Shown in pieces: positions 7,487 through 14,095 of a stretch of DNA of 17,071 nucleotides (positions within the stretch are counted from its first letter, which is position 1; the number at the start of each line of letters is the position of its first letter). Both the position numbers and the translations under genes were made by a program. The DNA is taken from the NCBI GenBank assembly GCA_003585845.1, contig NQOP01000006.1:70432-87502 (forward strand). Reading direction: 5' to 3'. Under the pieces are notes generated by a model that saw only the letters and a program-made list of their open reading frames with translations, had not been told where the DNA came from and searched no databases. This DNA is from Bifidobacteriaceae bacterium NR021 (GTDB lineage Bacteria > Actinomycetota > Actinomycetes > Actinomycetales > Bifidobacteriaceae).

Positions 7487-9325
7487 TTACCAGAAACCGA
7501 ATGGATCAAATATTCCACCATCGTCACCATCGTCATCTCCACGTTGTTGTAAATCGTCATAGTCGTCATCGTCCGACTTACTGCCGCGTTTTTTACTAGG
7601 CTTCTTTTGGTTTTTCTTGAATTTCTTTTCTTGCTTATTTGTGCCGTTAACAGCAGCTTCTTCTTGGTTGAATGTAACTTGCAACTTAAGTGTGTTGCCG
7701 TTACGAACTATTGTGAGCGTAGCTTTTTGATTGAACGCTGTTGCTCTCACATACCCGAGGAGTGCGTAATTATTGGATACAGGCTTATCGTCAAAGGCAA
7801 CAATAGTGTCATTGGCTTTGAGTCCGGCTTTTTCAGCAGGGCTTCCTTGATTGACAGAAACAATTTGAGCTCCTCCGCGAGTAATTCCTTCGGACTCAAC
7901 TGCTGTGCTTTTAATCATGATTCCCAGTGCTACGTGTTTTACAGAACCGTTTTTAATAATTTCTGTAACTACTCGCTTCACCAAATTTGCTGGAATTGCA
8001 AAGCCGATGCCGATTGATCCTGTAGTTTCCCCTTGAGCTGATGTTGCTGCAATAGAAGAATTAATACCTATGACTTTTCCGGCAGTGTTAAAAGTTGGTC
8101 CGCCTGAATTTCCTGGATTAATAGCTGCATCAATTTGTACTGCATTAGTTACAATTTCAGAGCGGCTTTGGTCGTCCATAACTGATACTGGACGATTCAA
8201 AGCCGAAACAATGCCTGTGGTAGCTGTATCGTCATATCCAAGCGGATTTCCGATTGCCATAACCGGTTCGCCAACGGAAAGTAGATTAGAGTCAGCAAAT
8301 TGGACTGTCTTTAAATTATTTGGTGAATTGTCTAATTTAAGTACTGCCAAATCAGTAGTTTTATCCGCTCCAACTAATGTGGCTGAATAAATTTGACCGT
8401 TAGAAAGTGTCACTTGAATTTCTTTTGCATCAGAAATTACGTGATTGTTTGTTACAACATAACCTTTTGAATCAATGATTGCTCCAGAACCCTTCCCCAT
8501 GCCTTTCTCTAAACGAGTTTGTATAGAAACAACGGCTCCGGAAACATTTTTTGCAACTCCTTGCCAATCTGGAGCTTGACCGCCTTTAACTACTGCGGTT
8601 CCAGGGCCAGAAGAATTAGATCCAATGCTTGCGAAAGAGCCGCTTTGTGGAATTGAAATAAGACCTTGCGAGATTGCAAACAGAACTACAACTACACAAA
8701 CTATTGCAGAAATTGCGGAGGATAAAATGGCAACAAAAGCAGTTGACGAAGAGCTTTTTGTTTTTCTTTTGTTGCCTTTTTTGTTTGTGTTGTTTACATT
8801 GTTTGTGTTGTTTTTATTTTCTGCATTTGTGTTAATAATGCTCGTTTTTGCTATATTTTCATTTTCTTCGTTACTTGCATTATTTCCAAAATTCTGTTGT
8901 GCCGGTGTTTGATTGCCAACTTCATTATTTGGGTAATAATTATTGCCTGTGCCGTAATTATACGGATTTCCGAAGCTATTAGAATTATTATTTCCGTAGT
9001 AATTTTGTGATCCAATGTATTGCGTAGGAGCATTGCTGATATTTGTATTATTCGCATCGTTATTTTGGTTTACAGCGTAATTGTTAGCTGGATACTGTGT
9101 AGTGTTTGTACCAGCTTCGTTTTCGTTATTTGTTGGACCGTAAGCTCCGAATTCAGGAGCTGGGCTATATGTTTGTGCTGGTTGTGATGCTTGCGTTGGT
9201 TGTGATGCTTGCGTTGGTTGTGCTGGTTGCGTTGCTTGCGTTGGCTGTTCCTGCTGCTCGTAATATCCATTATTTGCAGTTTCATTGGATTCCTGCTGAT
9301 TTGCACCATACATATCGTCAGCCAT
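7487..9325 (-). CDS. HtrA/DegP-like serine protease with PDZ domain
   Basis: Membrane-anchored, extracytoplasmic trypsin-like protease of envelope quality control. The 612 residues fall into four parts. Residues 1-190 are a cytoplasmic tail rich in Gln, Asn, Pro and Thr that ends in a basic cluster (KKGNKRKTK). One membrane segment covers about 195-221. The protease domain carries the full triad: H295 (TNNHV), D325 (TTDLAVL) and S407 (GNSGGP). One PDZ domain spans about 485-570. The end is unusual: Lys-rich, then a run of Asp, closing with GIFDPFGFW. An in-frame 18-nt repeat encodes part of the tail. AAGGAGG sits 5 nt before the ATG, and a divergent promoter is plausible at 9358-9385. Single-TM HtrA with a long disordered N-terminus is common in Actinobacteria. 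The substrate is unknown. Confidence 0.93.
   Translation of the reverse strand: MADDMYGANQQESNETANNGYYEQQEQPTQATQPAQPTQASQPTQASQPAQTYSPAPEFGAYGPTNNENEAGTNTTQYPANNYAVNQNNDANNTNISNAPTQYIGSQNYYGNNNSNSFGNPYNYGTGNNYYPNNEVGNQTPAQQNFGNNASNEENENIAKTSIINTNAENKNNTNNVNNTNKKGNKRKTKSSSSTAFVAILSSAISAIVCVVVVLFAISQGLISIPQSGSFASIGSNSSGPGTAVVKGGQAPDWQGVAKNVSGAVVSIQTRLEKGMGKGSGAIIDSKGYVVTNNHVISDAKEIQVTLSNGQIYSATLVGADKTTDLAVLKLDNSPNNLKTVQFADSNLLSVGEPVMAIGNPLGYDDTATTGIVSALNRPVSVMDDQSRSEIVTNAVQIDAAINPGNSGGPTFNTAGKVIGINSSIAATSAQGETTGSIGIGFAIPANLVKRVVTEIIKNGSVKHVALGIMIKSTAVESEGITRGGAQIVSVNQGSPAEKAGLKANDTIVAFDDKPVSNNYALLGYVRATAFNQKATLTIVRNGNTLKLQVTFNQEEAAVNGTNKQEKKFKKNQKKPSKKRGSKSDDDDYDDLQQRGDDDGDDGGIFDPFGFW
9180..9233 (-). 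repeat. In-frame 18-nt tandem repeat in htrA
   Basis: GGTTGTGATGCTTGCGTT occurs exactly at 9180-9197 and 9198-9215, followed by a diverged third copy at 9216-9233. On the coding strand it encodes Thr-Gln-Ala-Ser-Gln-Pro blocks of the HtrA cytoplasmic tail. Because the unit is a multiple of three, copy-number change alters tail length without frameshift. Confidence 0.85.
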
Positions 9326-9357
9326 TCATCCTCCTTACAAAAGACTCTTAACACACC

Positions 9358-9385
9358 ATAATAAACCATGCCGTTATCTATGTAA
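9358..9385 (-). promoter_or_regulatory. Probable htrA promoter
   Basis: On the minus strand, TTACAT (9380-9385) and TATTAT (9358-9363) are separated by 16 bp. Transcription would start near 9351, giving a leader of about 25 nt that contains the AAGGAGG ribosome site. Confidence 0.45.
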
Positions 9386-9454
9386 TAGCTAGTATGTTTT
9401 TTTATAATTTTTTAAATAATTTGCTTTATAAATTTCATAAATTTTGCAAATTAA

Positions 9455-9481
9455 TTGGATATTGTCACATGAAAATATAAA
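9455..9481 (+). promoter_or_regulatory. Possible tgt promoter
   Basis: TTGGAT (9455-9460) and TATAAA (9476-9481) are 15 bp apart, slightly short. The implied start near 9488 gives a leader of about 20 nt without a clear Shine-Dalgarno. Confidence 0.3.
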
Positions 9482-9510
9482 TTGCGCGTGTTTTTTGATT
9501 TACGCTCGTC

Positions 9511-10836
9511 ATGCCTTCTAATAAAGTAAATGTTATGACAAGTCTTCTTGAACATCCACGCGGAGCTGAGCTGGGGAAACCTGGTGACCGCAAAGAATTT
9601 TCTTTTACAACCAAAACGCGACTTTCCAATACTGCTGAAGGTAAAGGTCGTGACGGCGCTCGCTATGGGCGCACTGGCGTAATACACACTCCTCATGGGG
9701 ATATTCAGACCCCAGCATTTGTGCCTGTTGCAACTCAAGCTGCAATGAAAGCAGTATTGCCAGAAAGTATTAAGGATTTGGGTGCGCAGTGCATGCTTTC
9801 AAATGCTTTTCACTTGTATGAGCGTCCGGGCGCGGATGTTCTTGACGAAGCTGGCGGATTGGGAAAGTTTATGAACTGGGATAAACCGACCTTTACGGAT
9901 TCTGGTGGTTTTCAGGTTCTTTCTTTGGGTGCTGGTTTTAAGAAGACGCTTGCAATGGACGTCACTGGCATGAAGTCGGACGACGTTATTGCAGCAGGTA
10001 AGGAGCGTATGGCTTTTGTTGACGAGGATGGCGTAACTTTTAAGTCTCCTCTTAACGGAGCTAAGCACCGTTTTAGTGCTGAAATTTCTATGGGAATCCA
10101 GCATAAGCTGGGCGCGGATATTATGTTTGCTTTCGATGAGCTTACTACTTTGATGAATACGCGTCGCTACCAGGAGGAGTCGGTGGAGCGCACGTTCCGC
10201 TGGGCTAAGCGTTGTGTTGCTGAGCATCAGCGTTTAACGCAGGAACGTGTTGGCAAGCCTTATCAAGCGTTATACGGCGTTGTGCAGGGCGCGAATTATG
10301 AGGATTTGCGTAGGCATGCAGCTGAAGAGATTGCTTCTTTAGATTTTGATGGAGTCGGAATCGGCGGCGCTATTGAGAAGCGAATTATTGGTGATACTTG
10401 TGCATGGATTTGCGATGCTATGCCGGAAAATCGACCTCGTCACGTGCTTGGTATTGCTGCAGTTGACGATATTTTTGCGTGTGTTGAAAATGGTGGAGAT
10501 ACTTTCGACTGTGTTGCTCCTGCTCGCTGCGGAAGGAACGGCGCAATTTTTACTCGACATGGTCGCTACAACGTAAAACGTGCTGAGTTTAAGCATGATC
10601 AGCGTCCGCTTGAAGAAGGCTGCGATTGCTACACTTGTACGCATTATTCCAGAATGTATGTGGATCATTTGCTGCGCGCTAGTGAAATGAACGGATTTAC
10701 GCTTGCAACTATTCACAACGAGCGTTTCTTTGTGAAGCTGCTCGACGATATTCGGGCTTCTATTGACGGCGGATATTTTGAAGAGTTTCGCGATGAAACT
10801 CTTGCTCATTATTACGAAAAAGGTTCAAAAGGCTGA
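9511..10836 (+). CDS. tgt: tRNA-guanine transglycosylase (queuine/preQ1 tRNA-ribosyltransferase)
   Basis: Cytosolic TIM-barrel enzyme that swaps guanine-34 for preQ1 or queuine in tRNAs with GUN anticodons. Over 441 residues it shows the substrate-binding DSGGFQV segment, the GIGGAI loop, the nucleophile region GDTFDCVAPARCGRNG, and the zinc site CDCYTC followed by a downstream His in LATIHN. The PARCGRNG loop differs from the commoner PTR-x-ARNG by having Cys-Gly, and the protein has roughly 50 extra N-terminal residues before the catalytic fold (RYGRTGVIHTPHG). ATG 9511 and the in-frame ATG 9535 both lack a good Shine-Dalgarno, so the start is uncertain. No queuosine synthesis gene is nearby; import of queuine or preQ1 is inferred. 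The gene precedes tRNA-Leu and is divergent from htrA. Confidence 0.93.
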   Translation: MPSNKVNVMTSLLEHPRGAELGKPGDRKEFSFTTKTRLSNTAEGKGRDGARYGRTGVIHTPHGDIQTPAFVPVATQAAMKAVLPESIKDLGAQCMLSNAFHLYERPGADVLDEAGGLGKFMNWDKPTFTDSGGFQVLSLGAGFKKTLAMDVTGMKSDDVIAAGKERMAFVDEDGVTFKSPLNGAKHRFSAEISMGIQHKLGADIMFAFDELTTLMNTRRYQEESVERTFRWAKRCVAEHQRLTQERVGKPYQALYGVVQGANYEDLRRHAAEEIASLDFDGVGIGGAIEKRIIGDTCAWICDAMPENRPRHVLGIAAVDDIFACVENGGDTFDCVAPARCGRNGAIFTRHGRYNVKRAEFKHDQRPLEEGCDCYTCTHYSRMYVDHLLRASEMNGFTLATIHNERFFVKLLDDIRASIDGGYFEEFRDETLAHYYEKGSKG

Positions 10837-10911
10837 GAGTAGTTTTGAGCACAAAATGCTAGGCTAAATATTGCGAATTTATGTTAAATATGATAGCCTT
10901 GCACTTTGTAT

Positions 10912-10994
10912 GCGAACGTGGCGGAATGGTAGACGCGCTGTCTTCAGGTGGCAGTGAGCGTATGCTCGTGCGGGTTCAAGTCCCGCCGTTCGCA
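10912..10994 (+). tRNA. tRNA-Leu (anticodon CAG)
   Basis: A complete class II cloverleaf of 83 nt. The acceptor stem is GCGAACG/CGTTCGC with discriminator A. The anticodon stem CTGTC/GGCAG encloses the loop TTCAGGT, giving anticodon CAG, which reads CUG. The long variable arm is GAGC/GCTC, and the T arm is GCGGG-TTCAAGT-CCCGC. CCA is not encoded. A long hairpin begins 8 nt downstream. No duplicated 3' end was seen that would suggest an integrated element. Confidence 0.97.
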
Positions 10995-11001
10995 CTCGTC
11001 A

Positions 11002-11049
11002 AAAAGGCTGGAATTGCAAGGGTTTTGCCTCTTACGATTCTGGCCTTTT
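11002..11049 (+). terminator. tRNA-Leu terminator hairpin
   Basis: AAAAGGCTGGAAT (11002-11014) pairs with ATTCTGGCCTTTT (11037-11049) over 13 bp with two G-T wobbles. The run of T at the 3' arm is short but suits a stable-RNA terminator. Confidence 0.65.
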
Positions 11050-11110
11050 GTGCAAGTATAGTGCAAATATAAAGCAGCTATATTGCAACTGCAGTGCAAA
11101 AGTGCGAATG

Positions 11111-11144
11111 TTGTACAAACTTCTCGAGTATTGTACAAACTTCT
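11111..11144 (+). promoter_or_regulatory. Twin palindromic direct repeats upstream of the hydrolase
   Basis: TTGTACAAACTTCT occurs at 11111-11124 and 11131-11144. Each copy starts with the 8-bp palindrome TTGTACAA. The 20-bp period is about two helical turns and the second copy ends 25 nt before the hydrolase start codon, a placement that fits a pair of operators. The cognate regulator is unknown. Confidence 0.45.
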
Positions 11145-11169
11145 ATTTATTACAAGCGACGGTGATGTA

Positions 11170-11940
11170 ATGAACGCTAACGATGAACTAAATATCAATA
11201 ATGCAAATAACAATTCTTACGAACAGCATATTGGTCGTGAATCGCATGTTGTGCCTGGTCATTTTGGTGAGCCTTTAAAAGTTACAAATGCACAGTATTC
11301 GCAAGGTAATGCTTCAGCTCATCCAACGCATCCGCTGCTTCTGCTTCTTCACGGTTGGGGTTCTAATGAGGAAGATTTATTGGATTTGTTGCGAGTGGTG
11401 GCACCATATAATGATGCAATCGCTTTACGTGCTCCGCTTAAGCTGGCAGAAGGCGCTTACAGTTGGTTCCATGATGCTGTGCCGCAGCGAGAAGATTTAG
11501 ATTACGACATGTATGCTGCCGCCGTATCAATCGACGAGTGGGTGCGTGAAAATATTCCATCAAATCGCGGCATTGTGCCATTTGGTTTTTCGCAAGGAGC
11601 TGCGCTCGCAGTGCACGTTTTGCGTTTGAATCCTGCGCGTTACCGTGCAGCCGTTTCACTTTCCGGGTTTATAGCTCCTAATGTTCCTACTTCTGCGGCT
11701 GAAATTGCTTTGAAAGACGACGATTTAGCGGAACGTAATACGCCTGTATTTTTCGGCTACGGATTAGAAGATGACGTGATTCCTCCTTACGAATTTTCGG
11801 CTGCTGCCGCGTGGCTTGAAGAGCACACTTGGCTAGAAGAACGTCGTTATCGCGGACTGGATCATGCTGTTGATATGAACGAAATTGGCGATATTCGCAA
11901 ATGGTTCGTAACTCACGATATTTCTTCTGGGCTTATGTAA
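11170..11940 (+). CDS. Alpha/beta-hydrolase, phospholipase/carboxylesterase family
   Basis: Probable cytosolic serine esterase of 256 residues, in the group that contains small carboxylesterases and acyl-protein thioesterase-like enzymes. After an Asn-rich N-terminal 50 residues comes LLLLLHGWGSNEEDLL, with the oxyanion-hole HG. The nucleophile elbow GFSQG follows (S141), then the acid in GLEDDVIP (D202) and the catalytic histidine in LDHAV (H232). The frame stays open upstream to a TTG at 11083, but that extension has no ribosome site and overlaps the repeats, so ATG 11170 was chosen. Only a weak GACGGTG precedes it. The natural substrate cannot be read from sequence. It is followed after 74 nt by tadA and may be co-transcribed with it. 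Confidence 0.8.
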   Translation: MNANDELNINNANNNSYEQHIGRESHVVPGHFGEPLKVTNAQYSQGNASAHPTHPLLLLLHGWGSNEEDLLDLLRVVAPYNDAIALRAPLKLAEGAYSWFHDAVPQREDLDYDMYAAAVSIDEWVRENIPSNRGIVPFGFSQGAALAVHVLRLNPARYRAAVSLSGFIAPNVPTSAAEIALKDDDLAERNTPVFFGYGLEDDVIPPYEFSAAAAWLEEHTWLEERRYRGLDHAVDMNEIGDIRKWFVTHDISSGLM

Positions 11941-11996
11941 ATTTATTTGGATTATGTAAATTTATTAGATTTCGTTTATTTCTTAATATGTAAATT
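11933..11996 (+). repeat. Short AT-rich direct repeats between hydrolase and tadA
   Basis: TTATGTAAATTTATT occurs at 11933-11947, overlapping the hydrolase stop codon, and again at 11952-11966. A third, partial copy (ATGTAAATT) lies at 11988-11996. This looks like local slippage duplication of the 3' end of the gene. No function is apparent. Confidence 0.6.
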
Positions 11997-12014
11997 AATC
12001 TGTAAAGTGATTTC

Positions 12015-12476
12015 ATGAATATGCGCGATGAGATAGTATTTGCAATGAATCAAGCCTTGAATTTGGCTCGAGAGTCTGCTTCTGCAGGCGAAGTCCCAGT
12101 TGGAGCAGTTGTGCTTGATGGCGACGGCAATATTATTGGCAAAGGCGCAAATATGCGCGAGCAGAGCGCTGATCCTTTGGCTCATGCTGAAGTGCTTGCT
12201 ATGAAAGATGCTGCTATCTCGCGCAAATCTTGGAATCTATCTGATTGCACTTTGGTAGTAACTCTTGAACCTTGTCCTATGTGTGCTGGAGCTGTGCTGC
12301 AAACGCGTCTTAAACGCGTGATTTTCGGGGCGTGGGATGCCAAACTTGGTGCGTGTGGGTCTGTGTGGGATATTTTGCGAGATCCTCATGTTGGTTCGCG
12401 TCCGGAAGTTATTGGCTCAGTATGCGAATCTGAGTGTGCTAGGCTCTTGCGAAACTTTTTTGAAAATCACCGTTAG
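12015..12476 (+). CDS. tadA: tRNA-specific adenosine deaminase
   Basis: Cytosolic zinc enzyme that converts A34 to inosine in tRNA-Arg(ACG), enabling wobble decoding of CGU, CGC and CGA. The 153-residue length is normal. The zinc/catalytic signature is complete: H57-A-E59 and PC-x-x-C with C87 and C90, the same numbering as E. coli TadA. The N-terminal NQALNLA helix and AGEVPVGAVV strand are typical. The start ATG follows a weak AAGTGA. No clear terminator follows; a 5-bp CATTA/TAATG hairpin around a T-run at 12487-12503 is the nearest candidate. The gene stands 74 nt after the hydrolase gene. Confidence 0.95.
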   Translation: MNMRDEIVFAMNQALNLARESASAGEVPVGAVVLDGDGNIIGKGANMREQSADPLAHAEVLAMKDAAISRKSWNLSDCTLVVTLEPCPMCAGAVLQTRLKRVIFGAWDAKLGACGSVWDILRDPHVGSRPEVIGSVCESECARLLRNFFENHR

Positions 12477-12560
12477 ATAAGTGTTGCATTATTTTTTTAA
12501 TGTTGCGTTTAATTCAAGATAACGCAGTGCATGAAAAGTAATTTTTTTAGCGTGTTTCCC

Positions 12561-12589
12561 TTGTGTTCATTCTAGCAAAATGTTATAGT
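12561..12589 (+). promoter_or_regulatory. Promoter of the lacI-type gene
   Basis: TTGTGT (12561-12566) and TATAGT (12584-12589) are separated by 17 bp. The operator starts immediately after the -10 box, so the transcription start should lie inside it. Confidence 0.6.
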
Positions 12590-12607
12590 TGCGGTAACGT
12601 TACCGCA
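12590..12607. promoter_or_regulatory. LacI-family operator, perfect 18-bp palindrome
   Basis: TGCGGTAACGTTACCGCA is a perfect palindrome with a central CpG, the usual form of LacI/GalR/PurR-family sites. It abuts the -10 box, so bound repressor should block initiation. The LacI-family gene begins 261 bp downstream, which suggests autoregulation and possibly control of the whole sugar operon. No second copy was found in the window. Confidence 0.85.
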
Positions 12608-12616
12608 TGAGGTAAG

Positions 12617-12676
12617 TTGAAGAAACCGACAATTGTGGGAACGTTATCTCAATTTGCGGATTCTATTCAGCGCTGA
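12617..12676 (+). CDS. Possible 19-codon leader ORF (uncertain)
   Basis: TTG start with AGGTAAG directly upstream, encoding MKKPTIVGTLSQFADSIQR and then TGA. It lies just after the operator in the lacI leader. The next frame stays open for about 20 further codons, so this could be the decayed 5' end of a lost gene and not a leader peptide. No homology is recognised. Confidence 0.2.
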   Translation: MKKPTIVGTLSQFADSIQR

Positions 12677-12759
12677 TGAAGCTGCTCATTGAGAATAAGA
12701 TTGCACAGAGGCTCTTATGCATGGTTGCATAGTGCTGTTTTCTCCGACGAGAGGAGTAT

Positions 12760-12816
12760 ATGGAAAAACGTAGTATAAAACATGGAGTACAAGCTAAAAT
12801 CAAAACATATCGATAA
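12760..12816 (+). CDS. Possible 18-codon leader ORF
   Basis: ATG preceded by GAGAGGAGTAT, a good Shine-Dalgarno at normal spacing. It encodes the strongly basic peptide MEKRSIKHGVQAKIKTYR. The stop codon abuts the CAGTG/CACTG inverted repeat that precedes the regulator gene. It may be a translated leader influencing the regulator's translation. No known family. Confidence 0.3.
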   Translation: MEKRSIKHGVQAKIKTYR

Positions 12817-12868
12817 CAGTGCAAAATTGTTAACACTGGTTGAGCATAAGAGATGAGCCGGAGGTGTC

Positions 12869-13879
12869 ATGTCGTACATTACGATTCGCGATGTTGCGCA
12901 ACGTGCTGGTATATCAGTATCAACTGTTTCTCGCGCATTGAATAATACGGGTCGTATATCGGCAAACACTAAGGCGAAAGTTGAGCGTGCAGTTGCGGAA
13001 CTAGGCTATATACCAGATTCTCGCGCTCAGGCGATGCGGTCATCTCGCACTAAGACAGTGGGGCTACTTGTGCCAGATATACGCAATGCGTATTTTGCTG
13101 AGCTTGCGTATACTGTGCAAGACTCGTTGTTTGATGCCGGCTATTGTGCGTTTATTGGAACATCTTCTGAGAGTGCAGCTCGTCAAGATTCATTCATTAC
13201 AAGTATTCTTTCTCAACGCATTGATGGTGCGATTATTGTGCCTCAAGGTGAGGAAACTGATGCTATGAGAATGTTGATGGAGCAGCATCTTCCACTTATG
13301 TTTATGGATCGACATGTGGAGCCTCGTACTGGCGATTTGATGCATGTGCCAGTTGTGGATTCGGATCCAGAGCAAGGTATTCGTGACGCATTATTGGATG
13401 TTAAACAACATGGTTTTTGCTCAGTTGGCTACGTGTCGGGTCCAATTATCGCTTCACCGTCACTGCAAGAACGTGAACAAGTATTTCGTACAGTGGCTTC
13501 GGAGATATTTGGCGAAGAACATGTATTTGTAGAATCTACGGGATTTGAACAATCCTCATGTGCTAGCGTGTTGCATCGCATGATTAGCGTTGGTGTAAAA
13601 GCGCTTATTGTAGGTTATTCGCCAGATGCGCTGCGAGTGATGGATGTAATGGCTCGTGAAGGATTAGTGATAGGCAGTGATATTTCACTTATCTCGTTTG
13701 ATGATGTTGAAATATTCCGCTTAGCAACGCCGCGTATTTCTACTATTTCGCAACAAGTTCAGCGCATTGGTCGTACTAGTGCTGCACTTTTTTTGGATAT
13801 GTTAGAACATAATGTTGATGTTCAATCGCAGCGAGTAGAAACTATGTATATTCCGCGTGAATCGTTAGGAAATGCGTAG
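12869..13879 (+). CDS. LacI-family sugar-responsive transcriptional regulator
   Basis: Cytosolic repressor of 336 residues. The helix-turn-helix is at residues 5-24 (TIRDVAQRAGISVSTVSRAL), a hinge helix at about 50-62 (SRAQAMRSSRT, with Met where the minor-groove-inserting Leu usually sits), and the rest is a periplasmic-binding-protein-like effector domain beginning VGLLVPDIRNAYFAEL and containing SLISFDDVE. GGAGGT lies 5 nt before the ATG. It is the first full gene after the 18-bp operator and lies upstream of a ribose-type ABC transporter in the same direction, so it probably senses the transported sugar and represses itself and the transporter. An RbsR role is inferred from context; the effector is not known. 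Confidence 0.93.
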   Translation: MSYITIRDVAQRAGISVSTVSRALNNTGRISANTKAKVERAVAELGYIPDSRAQAMRSSRTKTVGLLVPDIRNAYFAELAYTVQDSLFDAGYCAFIGTSSESAARQDSFITSILSQRIDGAIIVPQGEETDAMRMLMEQHLPLMFMDRHVEPRTGDLMHVPVVDSDPEQGIRDALLDVKQHGFCSVGYVSGPIIASPSLQEREQVFRTVASEIFGEEHVFVESTGFEQSSCASVLHRMISVGVKALIVGYSPDALRVMDVMAREGLVIGSDISLISFDDVEIFRLATPRISTISQQVQRIGRTSAALFLDMLEHNVDVQSQRVETMYIPRESLGNA

Positions 13880-14060
13880 CTGTAAGGCTGTTATTCTATA
13901 GCTTGACACTATTGTTATTGATTTTTGTACCGTGACTTTGTAAGCGTGTGCAGCAATCGCCTGAGCGTACCGTTGTTGTTACGTTTTTGCATGCACAGTG
14001 CGGCATAATTCTCATCCAAAGTACAAGCGTAATGTAGCGTAATTTATTGCATTTTCGTGG

Positions 14061-14074
14061 CAGCAGTGGTGCTG
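14061..14074 (+). promoter_or_regulatory. Small hairpin before the rbsA ribosome site
   Basis: CAGCA-gtgg-TGCTG forms a 5-bp stem ending about 10 nt before AGAGGTAGG. Upstream, TTGACA at 13903-13908 is a consensus -35 box, but no convincing -10 box follows at 15-18 bp. No terminator was seen between the regulator and rbsA, so read-through is plausible. Confidence 0.3.
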
Positions 14075-14095
14075 TAGCGAAGAAAGAGGTAGGAC

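Larger units (their letters stand above)
12477..12868 (+). other. Gene-free region: operator and long leader of the lacI-type gene
   Basis: This 392-nt stretch carries no full-size gene. Its first 80 nt are AT-rich with T-runs and a 6-bp TGCGTT/AACGCA inverted repeat (12504-12526). A promoter and 18-bp operator follow (12561-12607), then a leader of about 260 nt with two very short ORFs and a CAGTG/CACTG inverted repeat (12817-12838) just before the regulator's ribosome site. Confidence 0.7.

Noticed and set aside
9070..9369. Shadow ORFs opposite and beside the htrA tail (also 9106-9351, plus)
   Set aside because: Out-of-frame readings of the 18-nt repeat, with repetitive Gln/His/Arg or Val/Leu/Ala content and no ribosome site or domain.
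10881..11072. 63-residue plus-strand ORF
   Set aside because: It runs straight through the tRNA-Leu gene and its terminator.
11111..11144. CRISPR-like repeat pair
   Set aside because: Only two 14-bp copies with a 6-bp spacer; no array and no cas genes.
11083..11169. N-terminal extension of the hydrolase from a TTG codon
   Set aside because: No ribosome site, it spans the twin repeats, and the extra residues match nothing in the fold; ATG 11170 is preferred.
10912..11169. tRNA-Leu as an integration site
   Set aside because: No second copy of the tRNA 3' end and no integrase or phage gene in the window.
13880..14095. Second LacI operator before rbsA
   Set aside because: Segments such as GTACCGTTGTTGTTACG share half-site letters with the 18-bp operator but are not palindromic.
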